64,000 nucleotides of DNA from NCBI RefSeq assembly GCF_023074185.1, contig NZ_JADPKY010000158.1, forward strand, positions 62,001-126,000. Reading direction: 5' to 3'. The stretch comes from Bradyrhizobium sp. 132 (GTDB lineage Bacteria; Pseudomonadota; Alphaproteobacteria; Rhizobiales; Xanthobacteraceae). Position numbers and translations under genes: made by a program. Below are positions 9,251 to 17,854 of this stretch, piece after piece. The notes under the pieces were generated by a model. It had not been told where the DNA came from and searched no databases. It worked only from the letters and a program-made list of their open reading frames with translations. Position 1 is the first letter of the stretch. Each line of letters starts with the position of its first letter.

Positions 9251-10216
9251 CTAACCGCTTTTGGGGATGCGGCATTGCATCGTGCAATGAAGTCCGGTCC
9301 TGAGATAGAAGACCTCGGACTTGCCGTCGAAGGCCGACAGTGCCGACTTCAACAGCTTGGTGCCGAAACCGGGCTCGGAGACCTTGTCCACGCTCGGGCC
9401 CTCGGTTTCATCCCAGGTGACGGTCAGACGGTCGTCGCTGACGGTCCATGACACCTGCAGCAATCCGCGCGGCGCGGAGAACGCGCCATATTTGCCTGCG
9501 TTGGTGGCGAGCTCGTGAAACATCAATGACAGGGTGACCGCGAGCTTCGGCGGCAGGAACAGCCGGTCGCCGTTGAGGGAGAAGCGGACATGGCCGTAAG
9601 GGCCGAGCTCGGAGATCAGGAGGTCGCGAATGTCGCAGCCGCCCTTGTCGATTCGCGAGATCAAATCATCGGTCGCGGCAAGCGACCGCAGCCGCGGATC
9701 AATCCGGGCCCAGATTTGCGGCTGATCATGCAGCACCTGATGCAGCACGGCATGCACCGTCGACAGCTTGTTCTTCAGCCGGTGCTGGAGCTCGTCGACC
9801 AGCAGCTTGCGGTAGTCTTCTTCCTCGATCAGGCGTCTGGAAATCCGGCGCTGCTCGACGAGGAGCGAGCGATAGTGCTCGACGCCCCAGATGGTCAGCG
9901 CGCAGACCGCCCAATAGAGCGCCAGCAGGGCAAATCGCGAGGGATCGGCCAAGGCATCGCCGAAATTCACGACCACGCCGAGCACGCCGCCGACCAGCGC
10001 CGTGATGACGCCGATGCGGAAGCCGCCGAACGCGGCCGCAAAGAACACGGCCGGGAAATACGGCGTGAAATAGACGTCGGGCCGCATATGGGCGAGAGCC
10101 CAGCGCGCCAGGGTCGCAACCAGCAGGCAGGTGACCGCAAACGCAAGGCTCAAGCCGAGCGACGGCGGTGCCGCGCCCCGCCAGCCCTTGCGGAATTCGT
10201 CGATCAGCTTCCCCAT
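9251..10216 (-). CDS. HWE-family sensor histidine kinase with DUF4118-like membrane domain
   Basis: Membrane histidine kinase, 321 aa. Four hydrophobic segments between residues ~20 and 115 resemble the DUF4118 sensor (HMRPDVYFTPYFPAVFFAA). The kinase core has the phospho-accepting His145 in DELQHRLKNKLST, the N-box FHELATNAGKYGA (234-246), WDE at 268-270 (the W-x-E that defines HWE kinases) and GFGTKLL. HWE kinases are common in Rhizobiales and often feed the general stress response or orphan regulators; no response regulator is adjacent, so the partner is unknown. The 60-base gap to the downstream PAS-GGDEF-EAL gene start region contains nothing recognisable. Confidence 0.9.
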   Translation of the reverse strand: MGKLIDEFRKGWRGAAPPSLGLSLAFAVTCLLVATLARWALAHMRPDVYFTPYFPAVFFAAAFGGFRIGVITALVGGVLGVVVNFGDALADPSRFALLALYWAVCALTIWGVEHYRSLLVEQRRISRRLIEEEDYRKLLVDELQHRLKNKLSTVHAVLHQVLHDQPQIWARIDPRLRSLAATDDLISRIDKGGCDIRDLLISELGPYGHVRFSLNGDRLFLPPKLAVTLSLMFHELATNAGKYGAFSAPRGLLQVSWTVSDDRLTVTWDETEGPSVDKVSEPGFGTKLLKSALSAFDGKSEVFYLRTGLHCTMQCRIPKSG

Positions 10217-10410
10217 GCGCAGTCCGGTTGCGATATGCGTGCGACAATCGAGCGGTAGCCGGGAATGTTACGCATGCCGCCGGCGCAAGCAAAGCTTGCC
10301 TTGTCGGAAGCCGGCAGGAATAGTGCCTGCTGCGGCGCCGAGTGTCGCGGCGCCGGGATCGATCGGTGTCCGCCATTTGGCTTCAAGAGGTTCGAAAACA
10401 GGGACATTCC

Positions 10411-11250
10411 ATGGGCAGGCTGGATGGCAAGGTCGCGGTGATCACGGGCGCGACGAGCGGGATCGGGTTGCGGACTGCGGAAGTCTTCGTTGCCGAAGGT
10501 GCCAAAATTGTGATCGCGGGCCGGCGTATACCGGAAGGCGAGGCGCTGGCGAAGCAGCTCGGGGCGGCTTGCGTCTTCCGCCAGACGGATGTGACGGTCG
10601 AAGCGCAGATGCAGGCGCTGATCGGGCTCGCGGTGGACAAATTCGGCCGCATCGACTGCCTGTTCAACAATGCTGGCGGCCCGGCGCAGACCGGTGGCGT
10701 CGAAGCCCTCGAGGTCGAGCGCTTCGACGCGGCGATGGCGACCTTGGTGCGCAGCGTCATGCTCGGCATGAAGCACGCCGCGCCCCAGATGAAGAAGCAG
10801 GGTTTTGGCAGCATCATCAACAACGGCAGCATCGCTGGCCGTCTCGCCGGTTTCTCGTCCTCGATGGTCTATGGTGCGGCCAAAGCGGCGGTGATCCATC
10901 TCACCAAATGCGTGGCGATGGAACTCGGCGAGTCCAACGTGCGCGTCAACTCAATCTCGCCCGGCGCCATCGCGACCGGCATTTTCGGCAAGGCGCTCGG
11001 GCTTTCGACCGATGCGGCGGAGAAGACGCCGGCGGTAATGCGCGAAGTCTACAAGACCGCGCAGCCGATCCCGCGCGCCGGCCTTCCTGATGACATCGCC
11101 CATGCCGCGGTGTTCCTGGCCAGCGACGAATCCAGCTTCATCAACGGACATGACCTCGTCATTGACGGCGCGATGACCGGCGGCCGCAACTGGACTCAGC
11201 AGCAGCAGGGCTACGTGGCCCTGCGCAAGGCGTTCGATCAGGGGGCGTAG
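10411..11250 (+). CDS. Short-chain dehydrogenase/reductase (SDR)
   Basis: Classical NAD(P)-dependent SDR, 279 aa. The cofactor motif TGATSGIG is at residues 12-19, NNAG at 86-89, and the catalytic Ser140, Tyr154 and Lys158 (YGAAK) are all present. The C-terminal region has the usual SPGAIATG and HAAVFLASDESSFINGHDLVIDGA segments. The start is ATG 10411 with AGGGA upstream; the frame is open to 10342, but that part lies in the divergent promoter region. Substrate unknown. The next genes (P450, flavin monooxygenase) run the other way, so a shared pathway is only a guess. Confidence 0.93.
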   Translation: MGRLDGKVAVITGATSGIGLRTAEVFVAEGAKIVIAGRRIPEGEALAKQLGAACVFRQTDVTVEAQMQALIGLAVDKFGRIDCLFNNAGGPAQTGGVEALEVERFDAAMATLVRSVMLGMKHAAPQMKKQGFGSIINNGSIAGRLAGFSSSMVYGAAKAAVIHLTKCVAMELGESNVRVNSISPGAIATGIFGKALGLSTDAAEKTPAVMREVYKTAQPIPRAGLPDDIAHAAVFLASDESSFINGHDLVIDGAMTGGRNWTQQQQGYVALRKAFDQGA

Positions 11251-11253
11251 GCG

Positions 11254-11380
11254 CTCTCGTGCCCCGGACGCGGTGCGGCGCGAAGTGTCGCACCGCAGAG
11301 CCGGGGCCCATCTCTCAGAGCTGAATGTGACTCAAGATTCTGGGTCCCGGCTCGCGCTTCGCGCGTCCGGGACACGAGAG
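11254..11380. repeat. Intergenic palindromic repeat, CTCTCGTG...CACGAGAG type
   Basis: The whole gap between two convergent genes is a mosaic palindrome bounded by CTCTCGTG (11254-11261) and CACGAGAG (11373-11380). It contains CCCCGGACGC-like and CGTCCGGGA-like arms and an inner GGTGCGGCGCGAAGTGTCGCACC stem. A relative with the same ends lies at 22619-22765. It could also end transcription from both sides, though there is no T-run. Confidence 0.8.
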
Positions 11381-11387
11381 GCGAGCA

Positions 11388-12764
11388 CTAAACCGCCTTC
11401 ACCCGCACCCGCAGTCCGTCGCGCGGCTTCGGGATCGGCCACATCTGCCAGTCCGGCTTGTAGCCGGGCTCCAGCGACACCTCGATGTTCTGCAAGAAGT
11501 GCCGCGCGAAGCATTTCGCCTGCATGTAGGCGAAGTGCAGGCCGAGGCACATATGCGCACCGCCGCCGAACGGCACCCAGGCGAAGCGGTGACGGTTGCG
11601 TTGCGCCTCCTCGGTGAAGCGAGAAGGATCGAAGCGATCCGGCTCCGGCCAGATGTCCTTCATGTGATGGGTGTAAAGCGGGTTGACGCCGATCGCGGTA
11701 CCGGCCGGAATCGTAAAGCCCTTGAAGGTGAAATCGCGCATCGCGCGGCGCGGCATCGAGGGCACCGGCGGCTTGATCCGCAGCGCTTCCTTGAAGGCCA
11801 TCTCCGACAGCGGCATCTTTTCGAGATCGTCGAAGCTGCTTGGCGCATCGGGGCCGAGCCCCAGCGCCATAATTTCCGCGCGCAGTTTGTCCTGCCAGTC
11901 GGGGTTTGCCGCGAGCTCGCCGACGAACGACGTCAGCGACGATGTCAGCGTGTCGTGCGCCGCCATCATCAGGAAGCTCATGTGGTCGATGATGTCCTGT
12001 TCCGAGAGCAGCGCGCCGTCCTCGTGCGTTGCGCGGCAGAGCTGCGAGAACAGATCATCGCCGCCGTGGTTGCCGCGTCGCAGCGGAATCTGCTCCCGGA
12101 AATAGCCGACGATGCGCTTGCGGCCCCTGACGCCGGCCGCCATCTGCGTGCCGGGCAGTGGCCGGCGGATCGGAGCGACGGCGGCGGCGACCATGTCGAC
12201 GAAGGCGCGGTTGACGTCGTCGACCTCGGGCCCGATACCGGCGCCGAGAAAGGACGCCGCGGCGAGATCGAGCGTGAGCTGCTTCATCGCCGGATAAAGC
12301 TGCATCTCGCCGGGCTTGGCCTTCCACTGCGCGACGCGCGCGGCGATGCCGCGGTCGAGATCGCCCAGATACGACTTCATCGGCCCGGACTTGAACGCGA
12401 CCGACAGCGCCTTGCGGTGCAGCCGGTGCTCGTCGAAATCGAGCAGCATCAGGCCGCGCGGAAATAGCAGGCCAAGCACCTTGTTCCAGCCGTGGGTGGA
12501 CGAGAACAGCTTTTGCTGGTCGAACAGCACGAGCTCGTTGGCCTCGGGGCCAAGCAGCACGACATTGGTCTCGCCGAAAAAATGCGTGCGATAGACCGGG
12601 CCGTATTTGGCGCCGTTCGCCTCGATATGCCCCTTGGGGTCGGCGAGCACCTGAAAGGTCTTGCCGATGATCGGCCAGCCTTCGTCGCCGGGGATGTGTG
12701 TCAGCTCGTTGCGCTTGGGCGGAGTGAAGCCGAGCGCAGGGGCGGCCACATTCTGCATCGACAT
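11388..12764 (-). CDS. Cytochrome P450
   Basis: Soluble bacterial P450, 458 aa. The I-helix oxygen-binding motif AAHDT is at residues 268-272, the K-helix EALR at 326-329, and the heme-ligand loop FGGGAHMCLG has Cys406. The N-terminal LTHIPGDEGWPIIGKT and the overall spacing resemble CYP120/CYP26-like families that act on terpenoid or retinoid-like hydrophobic substrates, but that is only resemblance. There is no membrane anchor. No ferredoxin or reductase gene is close by. ATG 12764 follows CGGAGC. Confidence 0.92.
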   Translation of the reverse strand: MSMQNVAAPALGFTPPKRNELTHIPGDEGWPIIGKTFQVLADPKGHIEANGAKYGPVYRTHFFGETNVVLLGPEANELVLFDQQKLFSSTHGWNKVLGLLFPRGLMLLDFDEHRLHRKALSVAFKSGPMKSYLGDLDRGIAARVAQWKAKPGEMQLYPAMKQLTLDLAAASFLGAGIGPEVDDVNRAFVDMVAAAVAPIRRPLPGTQMAAGVRGRKRIVGYFREQIPLRRGNHGGDDLFSQLCRATHEDGALLSEQDIIDHMSFLMMAAHDTLTSSLTSFVGELAANPDWQDKLRAEIMALGLGPDAPSSFDDLEKMPLSEMAFKEALRIKPPVPSMPRRAMRDFTFKGFTIPAGTAIGVNPLYTHHMKDIWPEPDRFDPSRFTEEAQRNRHRFAWVPFGGGAHMCLGLHFAYMQAKCFARHFLQNIEVSLEPGYKPDWQMWPIPKPRDGLRVRVKAV

Positions 12765-12828
12765 GACGATTGCTCCGGTTGGCTAGACCCGGCCAGCATA
12801 GCACAATCCGGCTACGATGACTCTGCGC

Positions 12829-14064
12829 TTACCGCTTTGCCGCTTCCTTCTGCAAATCCGGCGCGTTGACGGCCGGAATCGCAACGCGGCCGGCGCCGGT
12901 CACCTTCAACGCTTCGGCGGCCTTCTCATTCTGCATGATCTTGGCCATCACGGCCTGTCCCGCTCGTTCGAAGATCGCGCGGTTCTCGATCACGAATTTT
13001 TGCGACTTACGCAAGCCGTCGATATAGCCGTTGATCTCCGGCACCACGTAGCGCGCGACAAGGTCCCAGCTCCGGCGCGTGTTCTCCGGATTGGCCCAGT
13101 CGTGCACGAAGCCGATGACAGCGCCGACACCGCCGGACACCTGCATCACATTCTTGATCATCTTGACGAGATCGTCGGGCGTGCCGATGACGGAGGCCGC
13201 GCCCTCGACGAAGGCGGTCTTGTCCACGGCCTCGTCGGGTGAGGCGAACGCGGTCAGGCCCGGCCGCTGCAGCGTGCCGACGTTATATTCATTGTGCCAG
13301 CGCATCAGGCCGGGGCCGGCCTCGCGGCGAGCCTGCTCGCGCGTCTCGGCGACGTGCCAGGTCAGCAGCACGCGCCAGTTCGCGCGATCGACTGTGGTGC
13401 CGTGCTTCTGGGCGGCATCCTCGGCGAACTGCCATTGCTGCTGCAGCGACATCAAACCCTGCGTCGTCATCGAACCCAGCGAGATGATGCCGATGCCGTA
13501 TTTGCCGGCGAGCGTCATGCCGGAAGGCGAGATCTGCGAGGCCACCACGAACGGCATCTCCTCCTGCAGCGGCAGGAGCTGGAGCGCGGCGTCGTTCATG
13601 GTGAACCAGTCGCTCTTGGCGGTGACACGCTCGCCGTTGAAGAGGCGGCGGATCACCCCTATCGCCTCGTCCTGACGGTCGCGCTGCGTCATGGGATCGA
13701 TGCCGAGCGTATGTGCGTCGGAGGCGAGCGCGCCGGGCCCGGAGCCGAAAATGGCGCGGCCGCCGGTCATGTGGTCGAGCTGCACCATGCGCTGCGCGAC
13801 GTTGTAGGGATGGTGATAGGGCAGCGACACCACGCCGGTGCCGAGCTTGATCCGCTTGGTGCGCTCGCCGGCCGCGGCCAAAAACATCTCGGGCGAGGCG
13901 ATCATCTCCCAGCCGGAAGAGTGATGCTCGCCGCACCAGAACTCGTCATAGCCGAGGCTGTCCAACTGCTCGACCAGGTCAAGATCGCGCCGGAACTGGA
14001 GCATCGGATGCTCACCGATCGGGTGATGCGGGGCAAGGAAGGCTCCGAACTTCAGGCGCGCCAT
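12829..14064 (-). CDS. Luciferase-like flavin-dependent monooxygenase
   Basis: LLM-class oxidoreductase with a TIM-barrel fold, 411 aa, using reduced flavin supplied by another protein. Family segments visible are GYDEFWCGEHHSSGWEM near residues 38-54, RIKLGTGVVSLPYHHP, QLDHMTGGRAIFGSGPG and VIGTPDDLVKMI. It resembles the limonene-monooxygenase-like branch, longer than the usual 330-350 aa because of a C-terminal tail rich in Ala and Lys. The start ATG 14064 has GGAGAG seven bases upstream. It is 64 bp from, and in the same direction as, the P450, so the two may be co-expressed oxygenases. Substrate unknown. Confidence 0.9.
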   Translation of the reverse strand: MARLKFGAFLAPHHPIGEHPMLQFRRDLDLVEQLDSLGYDEFWCGEHHSSGWEMIASPEMFLAAAGERTKRIKLGTGVVSLPYHHPYNVAQRMVQLDHMTGGRAIFGSGPGALASDAHTLGIDPMTQRDRQDEAIGVIRRLFNGERVTAKSDWFTMNDAALQLLPLQEEMPFVVASQISPSGMTLAGKYGIGIISLGSMTTQGLMSLQQQWQFAEDAAQKHGTTVDRANWRVLLTWHVAETREQARREAGPGLMRWHNEYNVGTLQRPGLTAFASPDEAVDKTAFVEGAASVIGTPDDLVKMIKNVMQVSGGVGAVIGFVHDWANPENTRRSWDLVARYVVPEINGYIDGLRKSQKFVIENRAIFERAGQAVMAKIMQNEKAAEALKVTGAGRVAIPAVNAPDLQKEAAKR

Positions 14065-14216
14065 GGCGTTCTCTCCGGCTTTGATTTTTTGTTTGTTTGT
14101 GGCGCGAAGCTACGTGCTGGAGACAGCGAAGGCAATCGTGCGATGTCCCGCGCGACGGAATGCAGGCATGCGATGGAGCTGCCCCTTCTCCTGTCTCCGG
14201 GGAAGAAGTGAGACCT

Positions 14217-14244
14217 CGCGATTCCTACCTCGGAGGTAATCGCG
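14217..14244 (+). promoter_or_regulatory. 28-bp palindrome covering the MFS gene ribosome binding site
   Basis: Outer arms CGCGATT (14217-14223) and AATCGCG (14238-14244) match perfectly. Inner arms ACCT (14227-14230) and AGGT (14234-14237) also match, with a three-base bulge CCT. The Shine-Dalgarno GGAGGT (14232-14237) lies inside, ten bases before the ATG at 14248. As RNA the stem would hide the ribosome site; as DNA it is a good dimeric operator. Which of these applies cannot be told from sequence. Confidence 0.5.
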
Positions 14245-14247
14245 CGG

Positions 14248-15714
14248 ATGACGCCGATCTGGGAGCATCGACGCGGTGAAATCCGAAGGGTTCGCGCGTC
14301 GATGCATCAAGCCGTCACAAAGCAGATCGATTCGTCGCGCCGCTGGTGGGTGCTGGCGATCGTCGTGGCCGCTCAGTTCATGTTCGGCGTCGATGCCTTC
14401 ATCGTGAACGTTGCCATCCCCACGATAGCTGTCGATCTGCACGCAACGCCGGCGCAGATCGAATCCGTCGTCGCGATCTACTTGATCGCTTATGCCACGC
14501 TGGTCGTCACCGGCGGCCGGCTCGGCGACATCCACGGCACCAAAAACGTCTTCCTGGCCGGCCTGCTCGGCTTCACCCTGACGTCGCTGTGGTGCGGCCT
14601 CGCGCCGTCAGGCGCGGAGCTGATCATCGCCCGGCTGGCGCAGGGTGCGACCGCCGCGCTGATGGTGCCGCAGGTGCTGGCGACGCTGCATCTCCTGTTC
14701 GCGGATGAACAGCGCAACCGTGCCTTCGCCATCTACGGCATCGTGCTCGGGCTCGCGGGCGCCGCCGGCTTCCTGCTCGGCGGGCTCCTGGTCACGATCG
14801 ATCTCGCCGGCACCGGCTGGCGCTCGGTGTTCTTCGTCAATGTGCCCTGCGGTCTCGTCATCGCGGCTGCGGCCTGGCGCATCATGCCCTCGGTGCCGCG
14901 TCGCGCCGGCACGCGGCTCGATATCATGGGCAGTATCGTTCTGTTCGCTGGATTGCTGTGCCTGATCGGTCCGCTGCTGTTCGGCCACGATGTCGGCTGG
15001 GCGCCGTGGTTGTGGGCGGTGATGGCGATCGGAGCCGTGATTCTCCTCGCGTTCCCGAAACTGGAGCATGCCGTGGCACGCGCCGGTGGCATGCCGCTGA
15101 TTGATCTGACCTTGCTGGCGGACGCTGCCTTCCTGCGCGGCCTCGGCGCGGCGTTCTTTTTCTTCTTTGCAAATCTCTCGTTCTACCTGGTCATGACGCT
15201 GTTCATGCAGCGGGGACTGAAAATCCCCCCACTCGCGGCCGGCACGGCCTTCATTCCGCTCGCGCTCGCTTTCGTCGTGGCCTCGCGCCACAGCAGCGCA
15301 CGCGCGCGGCATCGCTACACCAAAGCCTTGATCGAGGGATGCGCGCTTCAGATCGCGGGCCTCGTCGCGCTTGCGCTTGTCGTGCTTTATGACGACACGC
15401 CGTCGGCGCTCCTGCTCGCGCTCACCATGATCATCTTCGGCTACGGCCAGGGATTGGTGATGGCGCCGCTCTCGGGCGCGGTGCTTTCGACAGTCAAACC
15501 GGTTGCGGCAGGCTCGGCGTCTGGCGTGTACGGCACGACGGCGCAGATCGGAAATGCGGCCGGAGTGGCCGCAATCGGTGCGGTGTTCCTCGCCGTCGAA
15601 GCGCTGCAATCAGCGCGCGCAGGATTTCTCGTCTCGCTCGCGCTGTTTGTGACGTTAATCATGATCTGTGCCGCATTCCTGGCGTGGATGCGCCGCGTCT
15701 CTGCACGAAGTTGA
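14248..15714 (+). CDS. MFS transporter, DHA2-like drug/proton antiporter
   Basis: Inner-membrane exporter, 488 aa, with about 13-14 hydrophobic segments. The first segment carries VDAFIVNVAIPTI (DHA2 motif D1-like), then TGGRLGDIHGTKNVFLAG (motif A) and a Gly-rich VLGLAGAAGFLLGG (motif C). The start at ATG 14248 is chosen because GGAGGT precedes it by ten bases; an internal ATG at 14302 begins nearer the first helix and is an alternative. The central loop FFFFFANLSFYL is notably Phe-rich. It stands alone; no periplasmic adaptor follows, so it probably exports across the inner membrane only. Confidence 0.88.
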   Translation: MTPIWEHRRGEIRRVRASMHQAVTKQIDSSRRWWVLAIVVAAQFMFGVDAFIVNVAIPTIAVDLHATPAQIESVVAIYLIAYATLVVTGGRLGDIHGTKNVFLAGLLGFTLTSLWCGLAPSGAELIIARLAQGATAALMVPQVLATLHLLFADEQRNRAFAIYGIVLGLAGAAGFLLGGLLVTIDLAGTGWRSVFFVNVPCGLVIAAAAWRIMPSVPRRAGTRLDIMGSIVLFAGLLCLIGPLLFGHDVGWAPWLWAVMAIGAVILLAFPKLEHAVARAGGMPLIDLTLLADAAFLRGLGAAFFFFFANLSFYLVMTLFMQRGLKIPPLAAGTAFIPLALAFVVASRHSSARARHRYTKALIEGCALQIAGLVALALVVLYDDTPSALLLALTMIIFGYGQGLVMAPLSGAVLSTVKPVAAGSASGVYGTTAQIGNAAGVAAIGAVFLAVEALQSARAGFLVSLALFVTLIMICAAFLAWMRRVSARS

Positions 15715-15795
15715 GGCATTGCGGTTAATACGAGCGGATTTCCGCAGGTTCTCCCGCGATTTAGGAGGTCATCGACAGCACACGGTCTTTTTATT

Positions 15796-15809
15796 TTGCA
15801 CTGCAGCAA
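15796..15809. promoter_or_regulatory. TGCA-type palindrome upstream of the PHB-depolymerase-like esterase
   Basis: TTGCACTGCAGCAA has TTGC/GCAA arms 47 bases before the GTG at 15856. It is reminiscent of the TGC-rich sites bound by the PHB-responsive repressor PhaR in alphaproteobacteria, and the downstream gene is a PHB-depolymerase-type esterase. This rests on resemblance and position only. Confidence 0.3.
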
Positions 15810-15855
15810 CTATTTGGTTTGGGTGGACGTTGAACGTCGCCTGTCAGGAGCTGCC

Positions 15856-17034
15856 GTGTCGTTAACCAGAAATATCGATCTCTTGAGACGTCTGCCAAAG
15901 CTGGACGGATTGCGCTTCGCCGAGTTCGGCCGGAGCACCGATACGTCCAGTCCGTTGCAAGAGGTGACGAGCTTCGGCGACAATCCCGGCAATCTGCGCA
16001 TGTTCTCGTTCGTGCCGGCGCAGTTGCAGAAGCCGCGCGCGCTCGTCGTCGTGCTGCACGGCTGCGGCCAGACGGCGGCAAGCTACGACCTCGGTGCCGG
16101 CTGGTCGACGCTCGCCGAGCACTACGGCTTTGCACTGCTGATGCCCGAGCAGCAGCGCGCCAACAACGGCAACACCTGCTTCAACTGGTTCAGTCCGGAG
16201 GATACCGCGCGCGATAGCGGCGAGGCGCGTTCGGTTCGCGAGATGATCGCGCACATGACCGAAACGCATCGCCTCGATCCCCGACGCATCTTCATCACGG
16301 GCCTGTCCGCCGGCGGCGGCATGACGTCGGTGATGCTCGCGACCTATCCGGAAGTTTTCGCGGCCGGTGCGGTCATCGCGGGACTTCCCTACGGCATCGC
16401 GACGAACCTGCGCGAGGCGCTGGACGGCATGTTTCATTCCCCGGCGCGGCCCGCGCGCGAGCTCGGCGATCTGGTCCGGCGGGCCTCCAATCATCGCGGT
16501 CCGTGGCCGAAGATGTCGGTTTGGCACGGCAGCGCCGACCGCACCGTTAATCCCGGCAATGCCAACGAGATCGTCAAGCAATGGCTCGACCTGCACGATC
16601 TGCCTGAATTGCCGATGGCGGAGACCAATGTCGACGGTTATCCGCGCCAGGCCTGGTGGAACAAGGACGGCGAGACCCTCGTCGAGTCCTACGCTATCAC
16701 CGAGATGGCGCACGGCACGCCGCTCGGCATCGCCGACAACGATCACCGCTACGGTGTGGAAGGCGCGTTCCTGATCGAGGCCGGCATCTCCTCATCCTAC
16801 CACATCGCAAAATTCTTCGGCCTGACCGGCTGGATTGCGGATGCCGCGAAGACGGCGGAGGCGAAGCCCGCCGCCCCGTCGAAGCCGCCGCTGACATCCG
16901 CGCCGCATCTGGCCCGCTCGATCCGCGCTGCGGTCGCCGAAGAGCTGGCCGAGCCGAAGCGCGAGGAGGTCCGCGGCTTGGATCTCGGCCAGATCATCAC
17001 GCGTGCGCTCACGGCTGCAGGATTGATGAAATAG
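15856..17034 (+). CDS. PHB depolymerase-family esterase
   Basis: Alpha/beta hydrolase of the PHB depolymerase/feruloyl-esterase (LpqC-like) family, 392 aa. Conserved VVLHGCGQTAASYD (oxyanion region, ~residues 66-79), the lipase box GLSAGGG with nucleophile Ser151, HGSADRTVNP (acid region) and MAHGTPLG (catalytic His) are present. No signal peptide is visible, so it may act inside the cell or leave by another route. The start is GTG 15856, five bases after AGGAG; the frame is open 20 codons further, but without a ribosome site. The C-terminus is an Ala/Pro/Lys-rich linker and an amphipathic tail. Confidence 0.88.
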   Translation: MSLTRNIDLLRRLPKLDGLRFAEFGRSTDTSSPLQEVTSFGDNPGNLRMFSFVPAQLQKPRALVVVLHGCGQTAASYDLGAGWSTLAEHYGFALLMPEQQRANNGNTCFNWFSPEDTARDSGEARSVREMIAHMTETHRLDPRRIFITGLSAGGGMTSVMLATYPEVFAAGAVIAGLPYGIATNLREALDGMFHSPARPARELGDLVRRASNHRGPWPKMSVWHGSADRTVNPGNANEIVKQWLDLHDLPELPMAETNVDGYPRQAWWNKDGETLVESYAITEMAHGTPLGIADNDHRYGVEGAFLIEAGISSSYHIAKFFGLTGWIADAAKTAEAKPAAPSKPPLTSAPHLARSIRAAVAEELAEPKREEVRGLDLGQIITRALTAAGLMK

Positions 17035-17035
17035 C

Positions 17036-17338
17036 TCAGGCGGTCGCGCCGATCCATTCGATCGGCGTCACCGTCACCTCGCCGCCGGCGACCTTGCGCG
17101 TCATCTCCTGATAGGCCTTGAAGAAGTCGCGCGATTGCAGCGCTTTTTGCGCGGCATCATCCGTGACGCTGGCGAGATGAAAATAGCTGCCGTCGTCGCG
17201 ATTTTTGAGGACACGATAGCCGATCCGTCCTTTCAACTCCGGATCGCCGTCGATCGCCTTGATGAAGCGGCCGACCTCCTGGTGCCAGGCCTCCGTCGTG
17301 CCGTTCTTGAATTCGTACCGGATCATGAAGTGCTTCAT
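17036..17338 (-). CDS. Small ABM-like dimeric alpha/beta-barrel protein
   Basis: Short protein of 100 aa whose pattern (MKHFMIRYEFKNGTTEAWHQEVGRF, then a GRIGYRVLKNRDDGSYFHLASV strand region and a FFKAYQEM helix) fits the antibiotic-biosynthesis-monooxygenase/dimeric-barrel superfamily. Function is not evident; such proteins act as small oxygenases, isomerases or stress proteins. ATG 17338 follows GGGAG by seven bases; the open frame upstream to 17488 is shadow. It is divergent from the HxlR-type regulator across a 131-bp gap with a direct repeat, so it is the likely target of that regulator. Confidence 0.78.
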   Translation of the reverse strand: MKHFMIRYEFKNGTTEAWHQEVGRFIKAIDGDPELKGRIGYRVLKNRDDGSYFHLASVTDDAAQKALQSRDFFKAYQEMTRKVAGGEVTVTPIEWIGATA

Positions 17339-17395
17339 GTGACGCTCCCTGTTCGTCCTGTGCGTCATCATCTGCGCGCTGGTAGCGATCCTGCA

Positions 17396-17422
17396 AGTAT
17401 GGACAAAATTGATAGTATGGAC
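17396..17422. promoter_or_regulatory. Direct repeat AGTATGGAC x2 in the HxlR/ABM divergent promoter
   Basis: AGTATGGAC occurs at 17396-17404 and again at 17414-17422, a spacing of 18 bp, close to two helical turns. It lies between a divergent HxlR-family regulator gene and a small oxygenase-like gene. It is a good candidate for the regulator's operator. No other copy of this nine-mer was noticed nearby. Confidence 0.45.
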
Positions 17423-17469
17423 TTTTTCGGCGCTGCTCCTATCGTCTTCCCGAAGATGGAGGAGACGAC

Positions 17470-17850
17470 ATGGCCAAGGAAAGTACAAAGCCGAACCCGG
17501 CGCGGGCCTGTCCGGTCGCGGCCTTTCAGAAAATGATCAGCGGCAAGTACAAGCTGCGCATCGTCTGGGACCTCAAGGACGGCCCGCGCCGCTATGGCGA
17601 GATCAGGAGCGGATTGCTGCGCGGCACGGAAGGCAGCGCCGAGATCACGCCGCGCGTGCTCAGCCGCGAGTTGAAGGCGCTGACCGAAAGCGGCCTGATC
17701 GACCGCAAGGATTTTGGCGAGGTGCCGCCGAAGGTCGAGTATCGCCTGACACGCAAGGGAAAGAGTTTTGTGCCGGTGGTCGCCGCGATCCGCGATTGGG
17801 GCGACCGTAACCTCAGTGAGCTCGCAGCGCTGGCAGACGCCGCAGAATAG
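17470..17850 (+). CDS. HxlR-family winged-helix transcriptional regulator
   Basis: DNA-binding regulator, 126 aa, typical of HxlR (YodB/QorR/HypR) proteins. The conserved N-terminal cysteine, Cys14 in ARACPVAAF, precedes the helix-turn-helix GKYKLRIVWDLKDGPRRYGEIRSGL, the recognition helix ITPRVLSRELKALTESGLI and the wing KVEYRLTRKGKSF. In relatives the N-terminal Cys senses quinones, aldehydes or oxidants; here it is the only Cys. ATG 17470 has GGAGGAG upstream. It is divergent from a small ABM-like gene and convergent with a glyoxalase II-like gene, consistent with a reactive-electrophile response. Confidence 0.9.
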   Translation: MAKESTKPNPARACPVAAFQKMISGKYKLRIVWDLKDGPRRYGEIRSGLLRGTEGSAEITPRVLSRELKALTESGLIDRKDFGEVPPKVEYRLTRKGKSFVPVVAAIRDWGDRNLSELAALADAAE

Positions 17851-17854
17851 GCCC

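Noticed and set aside
11388..14064. P450 and flavin monooxygenase as a terpene biosynthetic cluster
   Set aside because: No terpene synthase, prenyltransferase or ferredoxin gene nearby; two oxygenases alone do not support a pathway.
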